DNA of 64,000 nucleotides from G964291335 sp964291335 (GCA_964291335.2 OZ219748.1:2687836-2751835); one strand, 5' to 3'. Shown: positions 33,479 to 44,019, numbered from the stretch's first letter. Notes: a model not told the origin generated them from the sequence alone. Numbers and translations: made by a program.

Positions 33479-35293
33479 TCAGAGCAGCCATTTCTGCCAT
33501 AGCAGAACCCCATAAGCAGCCGTTACCAGCAAACCGATAATCACCGAAGTCCACTGCTCAAAACCCCGGTTTCTCGCGTCCCGAAAGACAATTCCGTAGC
33601 TGCCCGAATCCGGCAGCCACTGCAAAACACGGGCAGTTCGATCCCCCTGTAAATCCTGGACGTTCACCACCAGAAACACCATAACCGCCGAGAACAGAAA
33701 AGCGAACATCTCAAACAGAAACCCGCTCCAACCCACCACCTCCGGACGGGACCCCAGGGCCAGCAGCACCGTAATACTCCCGAAGGTTATCAACGCGAAA
33801 AGCTCCCCGAACTCAATGCCATGCCGCCGGGAATGGACGATAATGTTCAACTGCGCCTCCGCATCAGCCAACCGCGCCCGGTCATCAGATCCCAGGTCAG
33901 CGCCCACCGCCGCAAGCGTAGCTCCCGCCCGGCGATACGCCCTCCACAACGCCTCAGGATTATGCGCCCCATCCAGATCCAGAATATGCTGACGAATCGC
34001 AGAATCAATCAGGTTCCGCCGAACCAGCAGATCAACATCCTGAAACAGTCTGAAGAGAGCATTGTATTCATCCCGAATCCGCCCGGCCAGACGGGCCACC
34101 CGGAACGACAGTAACAGAATGAAAACCGTCGCCGACATCGCCAGCGTTCCCAGATAAATCTCCCCTTTCGCCCACTCCCAGCCGGAGGACGGCAACAGCT
34201 GCAGCAGATCGTCCCGAAGGTAAACAAAAGCCCCGCAACCCCACAGGGATAGAATCAGCGCCTTGAATCCCAGCCGGATTTCCGCCTCAAAGTTGATCAG
34301 GACGTTGGCGGTAATAATTGCCGCCGTAGCGATAATCAGCAGGTCGATACGAACTTCTCCGGCGGAGAAAAACAGCATTAACCATAGCAACGATAAAACC
34401 GGTACTCCGTAAGCCATTGCGTTAATGCCAAGATTGTCAGCTTCTATGTTGGCTAAACGCCAAACCGTATTCGCGCAAGTATGAACCACCAACCCGCTAA
34501 CTAATATGCTGATCAACGCTGAAGCAAAAGACAGCGACTCACCCCCCAATACCCCGGCAACCACGTTAATCGGGACAGCAAATACGCTCCCGATAACATT
34601 AGCTATCAGCACGCAAAAAAGAGTGAGAAACCTCACGTCGTGATTCTCCGCAATCTCCTTCGGGACAGCATTTCGCAAATCTATCCCCCACTTGAATGCA
34701 AAAGCAGTAAACGATCCCATGATCGCAGCCACCCCCGCCAGCCCCACCCCAAACAACAATCTCTTTATCGAATTATCAAAAATACCGCCAGAGATAATCA
34801 TTCCATCAAATTGGCTCGCGACCACAAACAAAAATCCGGCAAAGGACACCCCTATGGATATTATGACCCCAAGCGAAATCCTGCGGTGAAAATCCTCCCC
34901 TTCAAGCAACTTCGCCATCAGAAATATGGTAAAAATCGGCCACGTCTCGTATATCACCACTGTTACGGCAATATTGATGAAATCCGCCGACCATGCGAAA
35001 AATGCAAACTCAAAATAGTTGAGCGCAATGAACAGCATCGACCATTGGAACACCCTCCCTGATACCAGCCTGATAATCCGAAAGTCCCGTATCAGAGAAG
35101 GGAAAAAAGCGGCCGCGAAGATTGCAAACCCAACCCCGGTCCCCAGCCGAAACCCCGCGTTGAACAGAAACGGGACTTCAGCTGCTTTACCCCACGCCAG
35201 CAGAATCGGCAAAAGGGAAAAACCAATCACCGCTGTCATCATATAGACAGCGGCAATCCCGTTCCGACCCCTGTTATTCCCGACCCCTTCCAT
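33479..35293 (-). CDS. EamA-like multi-span membrane protein with C-terminal extension
   Basis: 604 aa from ATG 35293 (AAGG 8 bases upstream; earlier ATGs at 35347 and 35320 have poor spacing). The first ~330 residues contain about ten spans in the DMT/EamA pattern (INIAVTVVIYETWPIFTIF is the conserved loop-helix). Two more spans follow, then a ~120-residue cytosolic helical region (LFRLFQDVDLLVRRNLID) and three final spans. EamA proteins export small metabolites; the long tail is unusual and suggests a regulated or sensing variant. Substrate unknown. Confidence 0.75.
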   Translation of the reverse strand: MEGVGNNRGRNGIAAVYMMTAVIGFSLLPILLAWGKAAEVPFLFNAGFRLGTGVGFAIFAAAFFPSLIRDFRIIRLVSGRVFQWSMLFIALNYFEFAFFAWSADFINIAVTVVIYETWPIFTIFLMAKLLEGEDFHRRISLGVIISIGVSFAGFLFVVASQFDGMIISGGIFDNSIKRLLFGVGLAGVAAIMGSFTAFAFKWGIDLRNAVPKEIAENHDVRFLTLFCVLIANVIGSVFAVPINVVAGVLGGESLSFASALISILVSGLVVHTCANTVWRLANIEADNLGINAMAYGVPVLSLLWLMLFFSAGEVRIDLLIIATAAIITANVLINFEAEIRLGFKALILSLWGCGAFVYLRDDLLQLLPSSGWEWAKGEIYLGTLAMSATVFILLLSFRVARLAGRIRDEYNALFRLFQDVDLLVRRNLIDSAIRQHILDLDGAHNPEALWRAYRRAGATLAAVGADLGSDDRARLADAEAQLNIIVHSRRHGIEFGELFALITFGSITVLLALGSRPEVVGWSGFLFEMFAFLFSAVMVFLVVNVQDLQGDRTARVLQWLPDSGSYGIVFRDARNRGFEQWTSVIIGLLVTAAYGVLLWQKWLL

Positions 35294-35382
35294 CGGTTCA
35301 GCCTTATACCACGAAGTCATACCTATCGCAAGCCGGAGCAATAACATCTCCCCCCAACCGGCATCCGAAGGAAAAAACAACC

Positions 35383-35571
35383 ATGCGTCAGGCAGTTATA
35401 TATCCCGGTGAAAACGGGTGCTGGGTCGCTGAATGCCCCAGCCTCCCCGGCTGCATCAGCCAGGGCGAAACACGGCAGCAGGCCGCCGCCAACATCAAAG
35501 AGGCCATCATTGCCTACATTGAAACCCTGAAAGAAGACCCCCGGCCTATCCCTGAAAAACCCACACTATGA
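35383..35571 (+). CDS. hicB: HicB-like antitoxin, no HicA partner
   Basis: 62 aa: YPGENGCWVAECPSLPGCIS then QGETRQQAAANIKEAIIAYI, the HicB fold signature. HicA, normally beside it, is absent: upstream is the divergent EamA-like gene and downstream the helicase. It is either an orphan or a regulator. The small stretch 35568-35729 between it and the helicase is Pro-rich and probably untranslated. Confidence 0.85.
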   Translation: MRQAVIYPGENGCWVAECPSLPGCISQGETRQQAAANIKEAIIAYIETLKEDPRPIPEKPTL

Positions 35572-35729
35572 TTCCACTGCCCCGGCTTCCCAGCCCTGAA
35601 TTCATCAGCGCCCCGGACAACACATCTCCCACACTCCCTACACCCCTACACCCCTACACCCACAACATTCCACCCCCGAATCCCTGTGCTACAATCCCTT
35701 ACTATCCCCAATACCCACAGGTGATTCCA

Positions 35730-38700
35730 ATGCTCCCAAACTACAACCCCGATTCCAACCCGCCCAGCCTGCCCGAACCCCTCGCTCACTGCGTCTCCAT
35801 CGACCTCGAAGTTAACCCCGATTCCAAAACCATTACCGCCATCGGCGCCTTCCGCCCAGACCTCAACCAACCCCTCTCCCAATCCGCCCCACTGCGCCTG
35901 GGAGAAGATGCCATCCAAAACCTCAACCGGATAACCCGGAACGCCGACTTCATCCTCGGCCACAACATCCTTGACTTCGACCTCCCCCACCTGCAGCACG
36001 CCGGCCCCGATGCTCCCCTCCTCCAACTCCCCGTCATCGATACCCTGCGCCTCAATCCCCTCGCATTCCCCCGCAATCCCTACCACCACCTGGTCAAACA
36101 CTACAAGGACCCCGACCTGCTCCGCTCCCAGCGCAATAACCCATACCTCGACTCCATCCTCGCCCTCAACGCCTTTCAAAACCAGATCGCCCAATTCCAA
36201 GACCCCCGGACAACCAATCCCCTGCTGCTCGACGCCTGGCATTTCCTCACCGCCGACTCCACCCCATCCGGCAGAGGCATGGACTTTCTCTGCTCATTCC
36301 TCCGCCAGGCTCCGACCCCAACCCCCGAAGCCGGCCACCGGTCAATCAGCCACTTCCTGGCAGAAAAAGCCTGCCCAACCCAACTCAACCAATTCCTCCG
36401 GAATCCCGACAACCCGCCCTGGCCTACCGCCTTCGCCCTCGCCTGGATCTCCGCCGCCGGCACCGATTCCGCCCCACCCCCATGGGTTATCTACCAGTTT
36501 CCCGATACCCTCCGCATCATCCGCCAACTCCGCCAGTCCCCCTGTGAAACACCCCACTGCCCCTGGTGTTCCATTCAGCACAACGCCGTCGCCCAACTCA
36601 AACGCCGATTTAACTATCAGGCCTTCCGACCCCTGCCAGCCGGTCCCGACGGCAAATCCCTTCAGGAACAGATCACCAGCCAGGCCATGACCGGCCAGCA
36701 CCTCCTCGCCGTACTCCCCACCGGCATCGGCAAATCCGTCTGCTACCAAATCCCCGCCCTCGCCAACTATGAACAATCAGGTTCCCTTACCCTGGTTATC
36801 TCCCCACTCGTGGCCCTGATGGCCGACCAGGTTAACAACCTCCTCTCTATCGGCATCCCCAACGTCGACTCCATCAACGGACTCCTCACCATGCCCCAGC
36901 GGGCCAACACCCTGGACCGGATCGCCAACGGCAATACCGCCATCCTCCTGATGTCCCCGGAGCAGCTCCGCAACCAAACCGTGATCACCGCCATCCGGCA
37001 GCGTTCCGTCGCCTCAGTCGTGCTCGACGAAGCCCATTGCCTCTCCAAATGGGGCCACGATTTCCGCCCCGACTATCGCTATATCGCCAACGCCATCACT
37101 GAACATATCGCTCAAAACGGCAGCATCCCGGCAATCCTCTGCCTCACCGCTACCGCCAAACCCCAGGTCCAGGAGGAAATCGTCCAATACTTCCAGGACA
37201 ACCTCAAAATCGAAATCCAAACCATCAACGGCGGCGCCCAGCGCCCCAACCTGGACTTCCAGGTCGTCCCCCTACCCAGTCCCGACCTCAAACCACAAGC
37301 CATCCTCCAGGTTATTCAGCAGGTTATTCAGGATGAAATCCCTACCCCCCAAGCCGGCAGCGGCATTATCTACTGCGCCACCCGGCGAACTACCGAAACC
37401 CTGGCCCGGTTCCTCACCCTTAACGGCATCAACACCCTGCCCTTCCACGCCGGACTCTCCCGCGAATCACGGATCCAGACCCAGAACGACTTTCTCGACA
37501 ACACCACCCAGTTCATCACCGCCACCAACGCCTTCGGCATGGGCATTGACAAACCCGACATCCGGCTGGTACTCCACGCCGATATCCCCGGATCCCTCGA
37601 AAACTACCTCCAGGAAGCCGGCCGCGCCGGCCGCGACGCTAACCCCGCTTCCTGCGTCCTCCTCTACTCCCCCGACGACGTGGAACAGCAATTCAAGCTC
37701 AACGCCCACTCCCGCCTCAACTCCAGGGAAATCAATAAAGTCCTTCAGGCACTCAGAGCCATCAACCGCCGCCGGCATACCACCGAACCCATCGTTACCA
37801 CCCCCGCCGAAATCTTCCGGGACAACCCCGACCCCGATTTCCGCCGGGATTCCCTCAACGGACAGTCCCCGGAGGAAGGCCGCATCATCACCGCCATCGC
37901 CTGGCTCGAAGAAGCTTCCCTACTCTCCCGGAAAATGAACCGGAATACCATCCACGCCGGTTCCCTGAAAATCAATACCATCCACGAGTGCATGCACATC
38001 CTTAACCGGGACCCCCAACTGGAACCCAAACTCAAAAACGCCGCCCGATACATCGTTCAATCCCTCCTTAATGTCAGTCCCACCGACATCGTAAACACCG
38101 ACAGCCTCATCGCACAGACCGGCCTCCGCTCCAGCGAAATCAGGGAACTCCTCCTTTATCTGAAAAACAGCAATATTATTTCCGAAGACCTCACCATCAC
38201 CGCCTATGTCCACCACGGCATCGCCAATAGCTCCCGGGCCCGCTTCGACCGGGCCAACAACCTCGAAACCGACCTGATCCGCCACCTGCAGGAAGCCAAC
38301 CCCGACCAGCAGATCGACCAACCATCCCAACTCCACCTCCGCCGGATCAACCAAGCAATGCTCGACCTCGGCCACCAGCATTCCCTCCCACACTTCATCC
38401 TCAAAATACTCCAATCCATCGCCGGCGACGGCCTGGAAGAGGAAAACCCCACCGCCGAACCGGTCCCCGCCGGCAGAGGCTCCATCCGTATCCGCCAGCG
38501 GCAGCACGAAATCCTGTCCCTCACCCTCCGGCGTTCCTGGTCCAACCTCGCCGCCGGATCCCGCCACCGCCGACTCGCCGCCCAAACCATCCTGCACCAC
38601 CTGCTCGCCGCACTCCCCCAGGAACAGCGCGGCGCCGACCTCCTCGTTCATACCACCCAGAGCCAGCTCATCGACCAGCTCAACCAACACCTGGAACTGC

Positions 38701-40940
38701 AGAACGTCAGCAATAAACCCCTGCTTCTGCGCGCCGCACTCCTCTGGCTCCACGACCAGGAAATCATCCGCCTCAACCAGGGCTTCGCCATCCTCCGACC
38801 CGCCATCACCGTCCAGCTCGCCAATTCCCAGCGCCGCTGGTCCAGCCAGGACCACCTGCCCCTCGAAATCCACTACCAGGAACAAACCCTCCAGGTACAC
38901 ATAATGGCCCAGTACGCCGAACAGGGCGCCCAAGACATCGCCCACGCCCTCCGCCTCGCCATGGACTATTTCTCAATGCCCGAAGACGACTTCATCAACC
39001 GCTGGCTTGCCCACCAGAAGCCCCAGCTTAAACTCCAGACCACACCCCAATCCTACGAAGCCATCGTCGCCAGCCTCCACAACCCCGCCCAGCGCCGCAT
39101 CGTCGCCGACGACCGGGAAAACACCAACGTTCTGATCCTCGCCGGCCCAGGCTCCGGAAAGACCAGAACCCTCGTACACCGTATCGCCTACCTCATCAGA
39201 GTCCGCCGCGAACCCCCGGATTCCATCATCGCCCTCGCCTATAACCGCCACGCCGCCGCTCAAATCCGCCGCCGCCTTTACCAACTCATCGGCGAGGACG
39301 CCAACCACGTACTCTCCCTGACCCTCCACTCCCTCGCCATGCGCCTCACCGGCGCATCCTTTGCCCAAACCGCAGAACGCCCCGATTCCACCGACTTCGA
39401 CCAAATCCTTAAAAAAGCCGCCGCTATCCTCCAGTCCGGCGCCAATCCCGATTCCGAAGTCTCCGACGCCAGAGACCGACTCCTCGCCGGTTTCCGCTGG
39501 ATTATGGTCGACGAATACCAGGACATCGACCAAACCCACTACCAGCTTATCTCCGCCCTGGCCGGCCGCACCCACCCCGACATCCACTCCCGCATCAACC
39601 TCCTCGCCGTCGGCGACGACGACCAGAACATCTACTCCTTCCGCGGCGCAGCCACCAGATTCATCCGCCAGTTCGAATCCGAATACCGGGCCAGCGCCGC
39701 CTTCCTCACCGAAAACTACCGCTCCACCGCCAACATCATCGACGCCGCCAACTCCGTCATCCAACCAGCCCCAAACCGGATGAAAGAACAACACCCCATC
39801 ACCATCAACTCCGCACGACGCCATAACCCCCCGGGCGGAACTTACGCCGCCCTCGACCCCATCGCCGGAGGCCGGGTTCACCTCATTTCCCTCCCCCACC
39901 ACCCCGACTTCCCACAACTCCAGGCCATCGCCGCCCTTAATGAAATCAAACGCATCAACGCACTCAACCCCGATTCAGCCTGGAACCGGTGGGCCGTATT
40001 CGCCCGGGAATGGAACTACCTCCAGCCCCTCCGCGCCCTGTGCCAACTCCAAAACATCCCCGCTCAACTCGCCCGGGAAGACTTCAACGCCTTCTGGCAT
40101 CTCCGCGAAACCCAATCCCTCCTCCATTGGCTCAACGAAACCCACCCCCATTCCATAGATCCCACAGCCATAACCCACTGGCTGAACCAACAGCCCCATA
40201 CCCCCTGGTCCCACTCTCTCTCCCTCGCCTCTGACCTCTACTCCAACGAATACCCCGACCACACCATGCCCACCGAACACTTCCGCGAATGGCTCGCCGA
40301 ATGGAACGGAACTTTCCAGCAGCAGCAGCAGGGCATCCTCCTCTCCAGCGCCCACGGCGCCAAAGGCCTCGAATTCGATCACGTCATTATCCTTGACGGC
40401 GCCTGGAACCAACACAACTCCAGGGACGACCGCAACGCCAACCGCCGCCTCTTCTATGTCGCCATGACCCGCGCCCGCCTTACCCTTTCCATCCTCAACG
40501 CCTCCGGCGGCAACCCCTTCATCCATCTCCTCCAGAACCACCACGCAGTTCATATGTCCAACCCACCCCTGCCGGAAACCTTCCCCCCCGAACTCCGCCA
40601 TTCCCTGACCAGGTTGAACCCATCCCAGGTAAACCTCAGCTTTCCGGCGCGATACCCGCTCCATCACCGGATCCACCCCGACATCTCCCGCATTTCCCCC
40701 GGCGACACCCTCGCCATCGATACTGCTGCCACCCCCTGGCTGATCCGGAACCCCGAAGGCCAGCCCGTCGGCCAGCTGGCCAAAGCCTACCGACCCCCGC
40801 CCGGACTACAGCCAATCTCCGCCACCGCCTTTGCCGTCATTGTCTGGCAGTCCAATTTCTCCGAACCCCAATACCGCCGCTACCACCAACTACCCCACTG
40901 GGAAATCATCATCCCCGAAATTACCTTCGCTCCCCACTGA
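35730..40940 (+). CDS. Giant exonuclease-RecQ-UvrD fusion helicase
   Basis: 1736 aa from ATG 35730 (CAGGTGATTCC upstream; the in-frame extension to 35568 is Pro-rich). Domain 1 (about 20-160): DEDD exonuclease, D25/E27 in VSIDLEV and LGHNILDFDLPHL. Domain 2 (about 295-900): RecQ SF2 helicase, PTGIGKSVCYQ near 330, LDEAHCLSKWGHDF near 431, then YCATRRTTET and EAGRAGRD. Domain 3 (about 1115-1690): UvrD/PcrA SF1 helicase, AGPGSGKTRTL near 1138, MVDEYQDIDQTHYQL near 1260, VGDDDQNIYSFRGAATRF, AHGAKGLEFDHV and FYVAMTRAR. It probably processes DNA ends or forks. Both helicase cores look intact. Confidence 0.92.
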   Translation: MLPNYNPDSNPPSLPEPLAHCVSIDLEVNPDSKTITAIGAFRPDLNQPLSQSAPLRLGEDAIQNLNRITRNADFILGHNILDFDLPHLQHAGPDAPLLQLPVIDTLRLNPLAFPRNPYHHLVKHYKDPDLLRSQRNNPYLDSILALNAFQNQIAQFQDPRTTNPLLLDAWHFLTADSTPSGRGMDFLCSFLRQAPTPTPEAGHRSISHFLAEKACPTQLNQFLRNPDNPPWPTAFALAWISAAGTDSAPPPWVIYQFPDTLRIIRQLRQSPCETPHCPWCSIQHNAVAQLKRRFNYQAFRPLPAGPDGKSLQEQITSQAMTGQHLLAVLPTGIGKSVCYQIPALANYEQSGSLTLVISPLVALMADQVNNLLSIGIPNVDSINGLLTMPQRANTLDRIANGNTAILLMSPEQLRNQTVITAIRQRSVASVVLDEAHCLSKWGHDFRPDYRYIANAITEHIAQNGSIPAILCLTATAKPQVQEEIVQYFQDNLKIEIQTINGGAQRPNLDFQVVPLPSPDLKPQAILQVIQQVIQDEIPTPQAGSGIIYCATRRTTETLARFLTLNGINTLPFHAGLSRESRIQTQNDFLDNTTQFITATNAFGMGIDKPDIRLVLHADIPGSLENYLQEAGRAGRDANPASCVLLYSPDDVEQQFKLNAHSRLNSREINKVLQALRAINRRRHTTEPIVTTPAEIFRDNPDPDFRRDSLNGQSPEEGRIITAIAWLEEASLLSRKMNRNTIHAGSLKINTIHECMHILNRDPQLEPKLKNAARYIVQSLLNVSPTDIVNTDSLIAQTGLRSSEIRELLLYLKNSNIISEDLTITAYVHHGIANSSRARFDRANNLETDLIRHLQEANPDQQIDQPSQLHLRRINQAMLDLGHQHSLPHFILKILQSIAGDGLEEENPTAEPVPAGRGSIRIRQRQHEILSLTLRRSWSNLAAGSRHRRLAAQTILHHLLAALPQEQRGADLLVHTTQSQLIDQLNQHLELQNVSNKPLLLRAALLWLHDQEIIRLNQGFAILRPAITVQLANSQRRWSSQDHLPLEIHYQEQTLQVHIMAQYAEQGAQDIAHALRLAMDYFSMPEDDFINRWLAHQKPQLKLQTTPQSYEAIVASLHNPAQRRIVADDRENTNVLILAGPGSGKTRTLVHRIAYLIRVRREPPDSIIALAYNRHAAAQIRRRLYQLIGEDANHVLSLTLHSLAMRLTGASFAQTAERPDSTDFDQILKKAAAILQSGANPDSEVSDARDRLLAGFRWIMVDEYQDIDQTHYQLISALAGRTHPDIHSRINLLAVGDDDQNIYSFRGAATRFIRQFESEYRASAAFLTENYRSTANIIDAANSVIQPAPNRMKEQHPITINSARRHNPPGGTYAALDPIAGGRVHLISLPHHPDFPQLQAIAALNEIKRINALNPDSAWNRWAVFAREWNYLQPLRALCQLQNIPAQLAREDFNAFWHLRETQSLLHWLNETHPHSIDPTAITHWLNQQPHTPWSHSLSLASDLYSNEYPDHTMPTEHFREWLAEWNGTFQQQQQGILLSSAHGAKGLEFDHVIILDGAWNQHNSRDDRNANRRLFYVAMTRARLTLSILNASGGNPFIHLLQNHHAVHMSNPPLPETFPPELRHSLTRLNPSQVNLSFPARYPLHHRIHPDISRISPGDTLAIDTAATPWLIRNPEGQPVGQLAKAYRPPPGLQPISATAFAVIVWQSNFSEPQYRRYHQLPHWEIIIPEITFAPH

Positions 40941-40948
40941 ATCGGCAC

Positions 40949-40975
40949 AAAAAAAGCCGGGCCCACTCAGCCCGA
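40949..40975 (-). terminator. Rho-independent terminator of the minus-strand gene
   Basis: On the minus strand a CGGGC ... GCCCG stem is followed by GGCTTTTTTT. It would end transcription from the 41250-41999 gene after passing the tandem repeat. On the + strand there is no T run. Confidence 0.75.
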
Positions 40976-40991
40976 CTCTCCGCTCTACCCC

Positions 40992-41250
40992 CCCAGCCCG
41001 CAAATGCTCCTATTTCGCCCTGACAGCCATTTTCCGCCACTCTTTCACCCGAAGATGTATAAGATACCCCTGGTCAACCAATCCCCTTATTTTGCGCCTC
41101 AGACCTTTTCAGCCCTTTTACCCCAGCCCGGCAATGCCCCTATTTCGCCCTGACAGCCATTTTCCGCCACTCTTTCACCCGAAGATGTGTAAGATGCCCC
41201 GGGTCAACCAATCCCCTTATTTTGCGCCTCAGACACTTCTCAAACCACTT
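40992..41250 (+). repeat. 130-bp tandem duplication
   Basis: Two units, 40992-41121 and 41122-41240 plus a partial edge, nearly identical (CCTATTTCGCCCTGACAGCC, CACCCGAAGATGTGTAAGAT, AACCAATCCCCTTATTTTGC). Each carries an inverted copy of the short dispersed repeat. It lies in the 3' leader of the minus-strand gene. Confidence 0.9.
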
Positions 41251-41999
41251 CAACCACCCCGCCCAAACTGCTGCACCACACCACCATCAAATATCCCGTC
41301 CATCACCCCAATCCGATCCTCCATCACCCCCAATACCTCATCCGCCCGCTCCACCATCCGCTCGTATAACTCCCGCCCGCTCATCCGCCGCCGTCCACGC
41401 ATCAGCTTTACCGCTCCCTTTAATCCCCCATATTCCCGCTCCAGTTCCCGCTCTCCCCACCGCAGCCGCGCCAGCCGCTTCTGGATCTCCCGATCCCGCC
41501 GATCTTCATCCCACCTCGCATCCGGATCCGGCACCGACTCCCGGTAATAACTGATCAACGCCAGTTCCACCTCCGTTACCAGGATGAACGCCTGTACCTG
41601 CTCCTCATACCGCAATCCCCCACGAAACTGACTCATCATGATCACCGCACGCGCATTCCACAACGAACCCTTCCGCTGCTCCACTTCTCCCGCCACCGTC
41701 CCCGTCCGGCTCAATACCAGTTCATCCCCACCCCCCGCTAATTCCTCCCCTGCCACTTCGTATCCCCATTCATCATCATCATCCTCATCCTCCCCCTCCA
41801 GGTCGTAGCCATCCGCCAACTCCGCCACTTCCCCCATCACTCCCCATAAATCATCTATCCTCTCAGCCAGCAATTCACCAATCTCCCCACCAGCCACCAT
41901 CTCCGCCACTTCCTCACTGCTGATCCCCAGGTGCTCCCCTATCCCCTCCACCGACTGCATCTCCACCAGTACCCTCAGCCGTTCCCCCGCATCTTCCAT
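41250..41999 (-). CDS. Acidic hypothetical protein, 249 aa
   Basis: The N-terminal half is acidic, with a DEDDDDEWGYEVAGEE run near residue 72. Then VEQRKGSLWNARAVIMMSQF and FILVTEVELALISYY suggest a helical core. The C-terminal half is basic (RRMSGRELYERMVERADEVL). The start ATG at 41999 is followed by repeated GGAG-like bases but has no single strong RBS. Its own terminator is at 40949. No family is recognised. Confidence 0.7.
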   Translation of the reverse strand: MEDAGERLRVLVEMQSVEGIGEHLGISSEEVAEMVAGGEIGELLAERIDDLWGVMGEVAELADGYDLEGEDEDDDDEWGYEVAGEELAGGGDELVLSRTGTVAGEVEQRKGSLWNARAVIMMSQFRGGLRYEEQVQAFILVTEVELALISYYRESVPDPDARWDEDRRDREIQKRLARLRWGERELEREYGGLKGAVKLMRGRRRMSGRELYERMVERADEVLGVMEDRIGVMDGIFDGGVVQQFGRGG

Positions 42000-42406
42000 C
42001 CTCTCTTTTAACCCCCCAAAACCGTTTCAGCTAACCCCTATTTTGCCACCTCCTACCCGTCCCTCTTTTATCCCCAAAACCCACCAACTTCAAGGCCAAA
42101 CGCCCAAGCCACCCCAGACTCCGGTGAAACCCCATACACCATACTGCACCCCATCCCCAACGGCTTACCCCCGGAAACTCCAATAATGAACCCATCATCA
42201 CCCCCAGCCATACCGATCCCCGACCCGAATCTTTACTCCTGAACCCTGACCCCCGAACCCCGAACCCCGGATAACGGAATCATACCCCCCCAGTGGAATC
42301 CCGAAATGACCCACCCCACACTTCCAAAAACACCTTTGCCCATTATGCTAATATCAACCAATCACCCCATAAACCAACATCCATCAGGCACGGAGAACCA
42401 CCACCT
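42000..42406. other. C-rich spacer, no gene seen
   Basis: Very C-rich on the + strand with no RBS-preceded frame. It contains repeated GAACCCCGAACCCCGG-like runs near 42250. Confidence 0.45.
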
Positions 42407-42598
42407 ATGAAATTCATGCAGAACATCAAACACGCTATACGCACCAATCGCCAGCTGGAAAAACAAAAGACCCAACGCTCCAAACAAAACGCATGGGTCC
42501 CAAACCGACACCAGCACAAAAACCCATTCCACCCCACCAAAAAAACCAGCAGCCCGAACCTCCGGAACCACCACCCACATCCCCAAAATCAACCCTGA
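42407..42598 (+). CDS. Possible small basic protein
   Basis: 63 aa from ATG 42407 with CACGGAGAACC upstream. MKFMQNIKHAIRTNRQLEKQ then KTQRSKQNAW is a plausible basic helix; the rest (HKNPFHPTKKTSS and beyond) is low-complexity. Tentative. Confidence 0.4.
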   Translation: MKFMQNIKHAIRTNRQLEKQKTQRSKQNAWVPNRHQHKNPFHPTKKTSSPNLRNHHPHPQNQP

Positions 42599-42984
42599 AC
42601 CAATCCCTGCCACAGCGCCTTCAACAGCCAGATCAACACCCTCAGTCCAAACACCGACACCCGCTCAAAGCCCCACCACGCCTTGTTCCACCCCCAGCCA
42701 AAATGCGGGCCTTTATTTCCCCCCCACGTCTCTTATTCCCCAACCCCCCAGCCATTCCCGCCCCCCAAACCATCCGCCAGTAAACCCCACTCGCCAATCC
42801 CACCGGATAACCAAAATCCCACCGGCCATAACCGCCAGAATTACCCCCGTCCATCACCCAGAATCAACCCCCGAAATCGCCCGGGAATCGCCCGAATTCA
42901 GGGAAGTCATTTCCAACCGCCTATTACACTGGATTCAGCTTTATTTTCTTATACAAGGACCCCCCTACGACCCCCCCGAAAACG
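42599..42984. other. C-rich spacer, no gene seen
   Basis: Pro/His-rich frames only. No RBS, hairpin or repeat stood out. Confidence 0.45.
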
Positions 42985-43200
42985 GCGTTTGTTCAACTTC
43001 AACCGCCAATTAGTGTGTAAGCCCAATACGCCAAACAAAGTTTGTCGCCCTGTGGCAAAAATGTAGAATTGAGCCGCCGATTGAATACGATTTTCGCACC
43101 CCCATGATACCCCCCCTGGCAAAAAGGCCATTTTTTGTTCATCTCAAGCCGCCTTTCCCATACAATTTTCGTACCCCCATGATACCCCCCCACTGGGCAA
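42985..43200 (+). repeat. Degenerate tandem repeat, about three units
   Basis: Units share TTGTTCA-CT-AA-CCGCC and AATACGATTTTCGCACCCCC followed by ATGATACCCCCCC (43085-43118 and 43162-43195), at a ~75-bp step. It precedes R copy 4 by about 450 bases. AT-rich for this region. Confidence 0.65.
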
Positions 43201-43642
43201 ATCCTCCCCCGGGGACCGCGACCTCAGCCGACCGGATTCCGGCACCGATTACCCCGGAAAACGCCCCGATCCGGGGCGGAAATCAGAGCCGCCCGGAACC
43301 CTCCGATTCCCCGAATTCGGGCCGCCATCGCGCCCGGGAAAAAGCGCCTGATCCCGGCGGAAACCGGGACCGGCCAGGGCCGACCGGCAGCCCCCGACCG
43401 GAACCGGGACAAAGACCTGCCGCGCCAACCACCGCCCAGGGCTGGCCGGCGGAATCACCAAAAAACGGGCTGAACCGGGCGGAAAGCAAAATCGGCAACG
43501 CCGACCCCGGCAAAATTACGATTGCCGCCCAACCTTCCCATCCACGCCGAACCGACCGGTATAAGACGGGAAAAAGAGGAAAACTCCACCGAACCGACCA
43601 GTCCCGACCCAAGCCGAACCACCCCCGCCGGAGATCCCTGCC
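43201..43642. other. GC-rich spacer, no gene seen
   Basis: Low-complexity Arg/Pro frames. A long frame (43104-43781) runs into R copy 4 and is not conserved upstream of other copies, so it is not a gene. Confidence 0.5.
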
Positions 43643-44019
43643 GGCAAAAAATAGCGATTTCCCCTTACGTGAGGGAAGAACAGGGGGTATAAAATTTTGC
43701 ATTAGATCCCGCTATTTCGTTAAATCGTTAAATGTTCTAATTTTGGACGATGAATTTATATCTGAAAAAGAGGGAAATTAGAACGGAATTCATTTAACGA
43801 GAAAAATCGGTTCGTTAAATGGTTAAATATCCCTATGTCTGCCGCGACCCTGTGGTGAATTCGTAAATACTCAAATCTTTCCCATGTAAGGGAAAAGGCC
43901 AGATTTTGCCCGGAAGGTGGGCCGGTTTCGTAATTTCCAGCGCCTCCAAAAGGGCTGAAATGGACAAAATGACCGCCGATCGCAGGCATAAATGCCCCCA
44001 AACTGTGGCGCCGGCGGCC
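43643..44019 (+). repeat. R element, copy 4 (377 bp)
   Basis: Near-identical to copies 1, 2 and 5. The mini-ORF start is at 43960 and ends after 20 codons (MDKMTADRRHKCPQTVAPAA). Palindromes, GTTAAAT boxes and hairpin arms are intact. Confidence 0.85.

Noticed and set aside
38973..39917. Reverse frame of 314 codons over the helicase gene
   Set aside because: Gly/Val/Asp-rich composition reflects the C-rich sense strand, and the forward frame has clear UvrD motifs.
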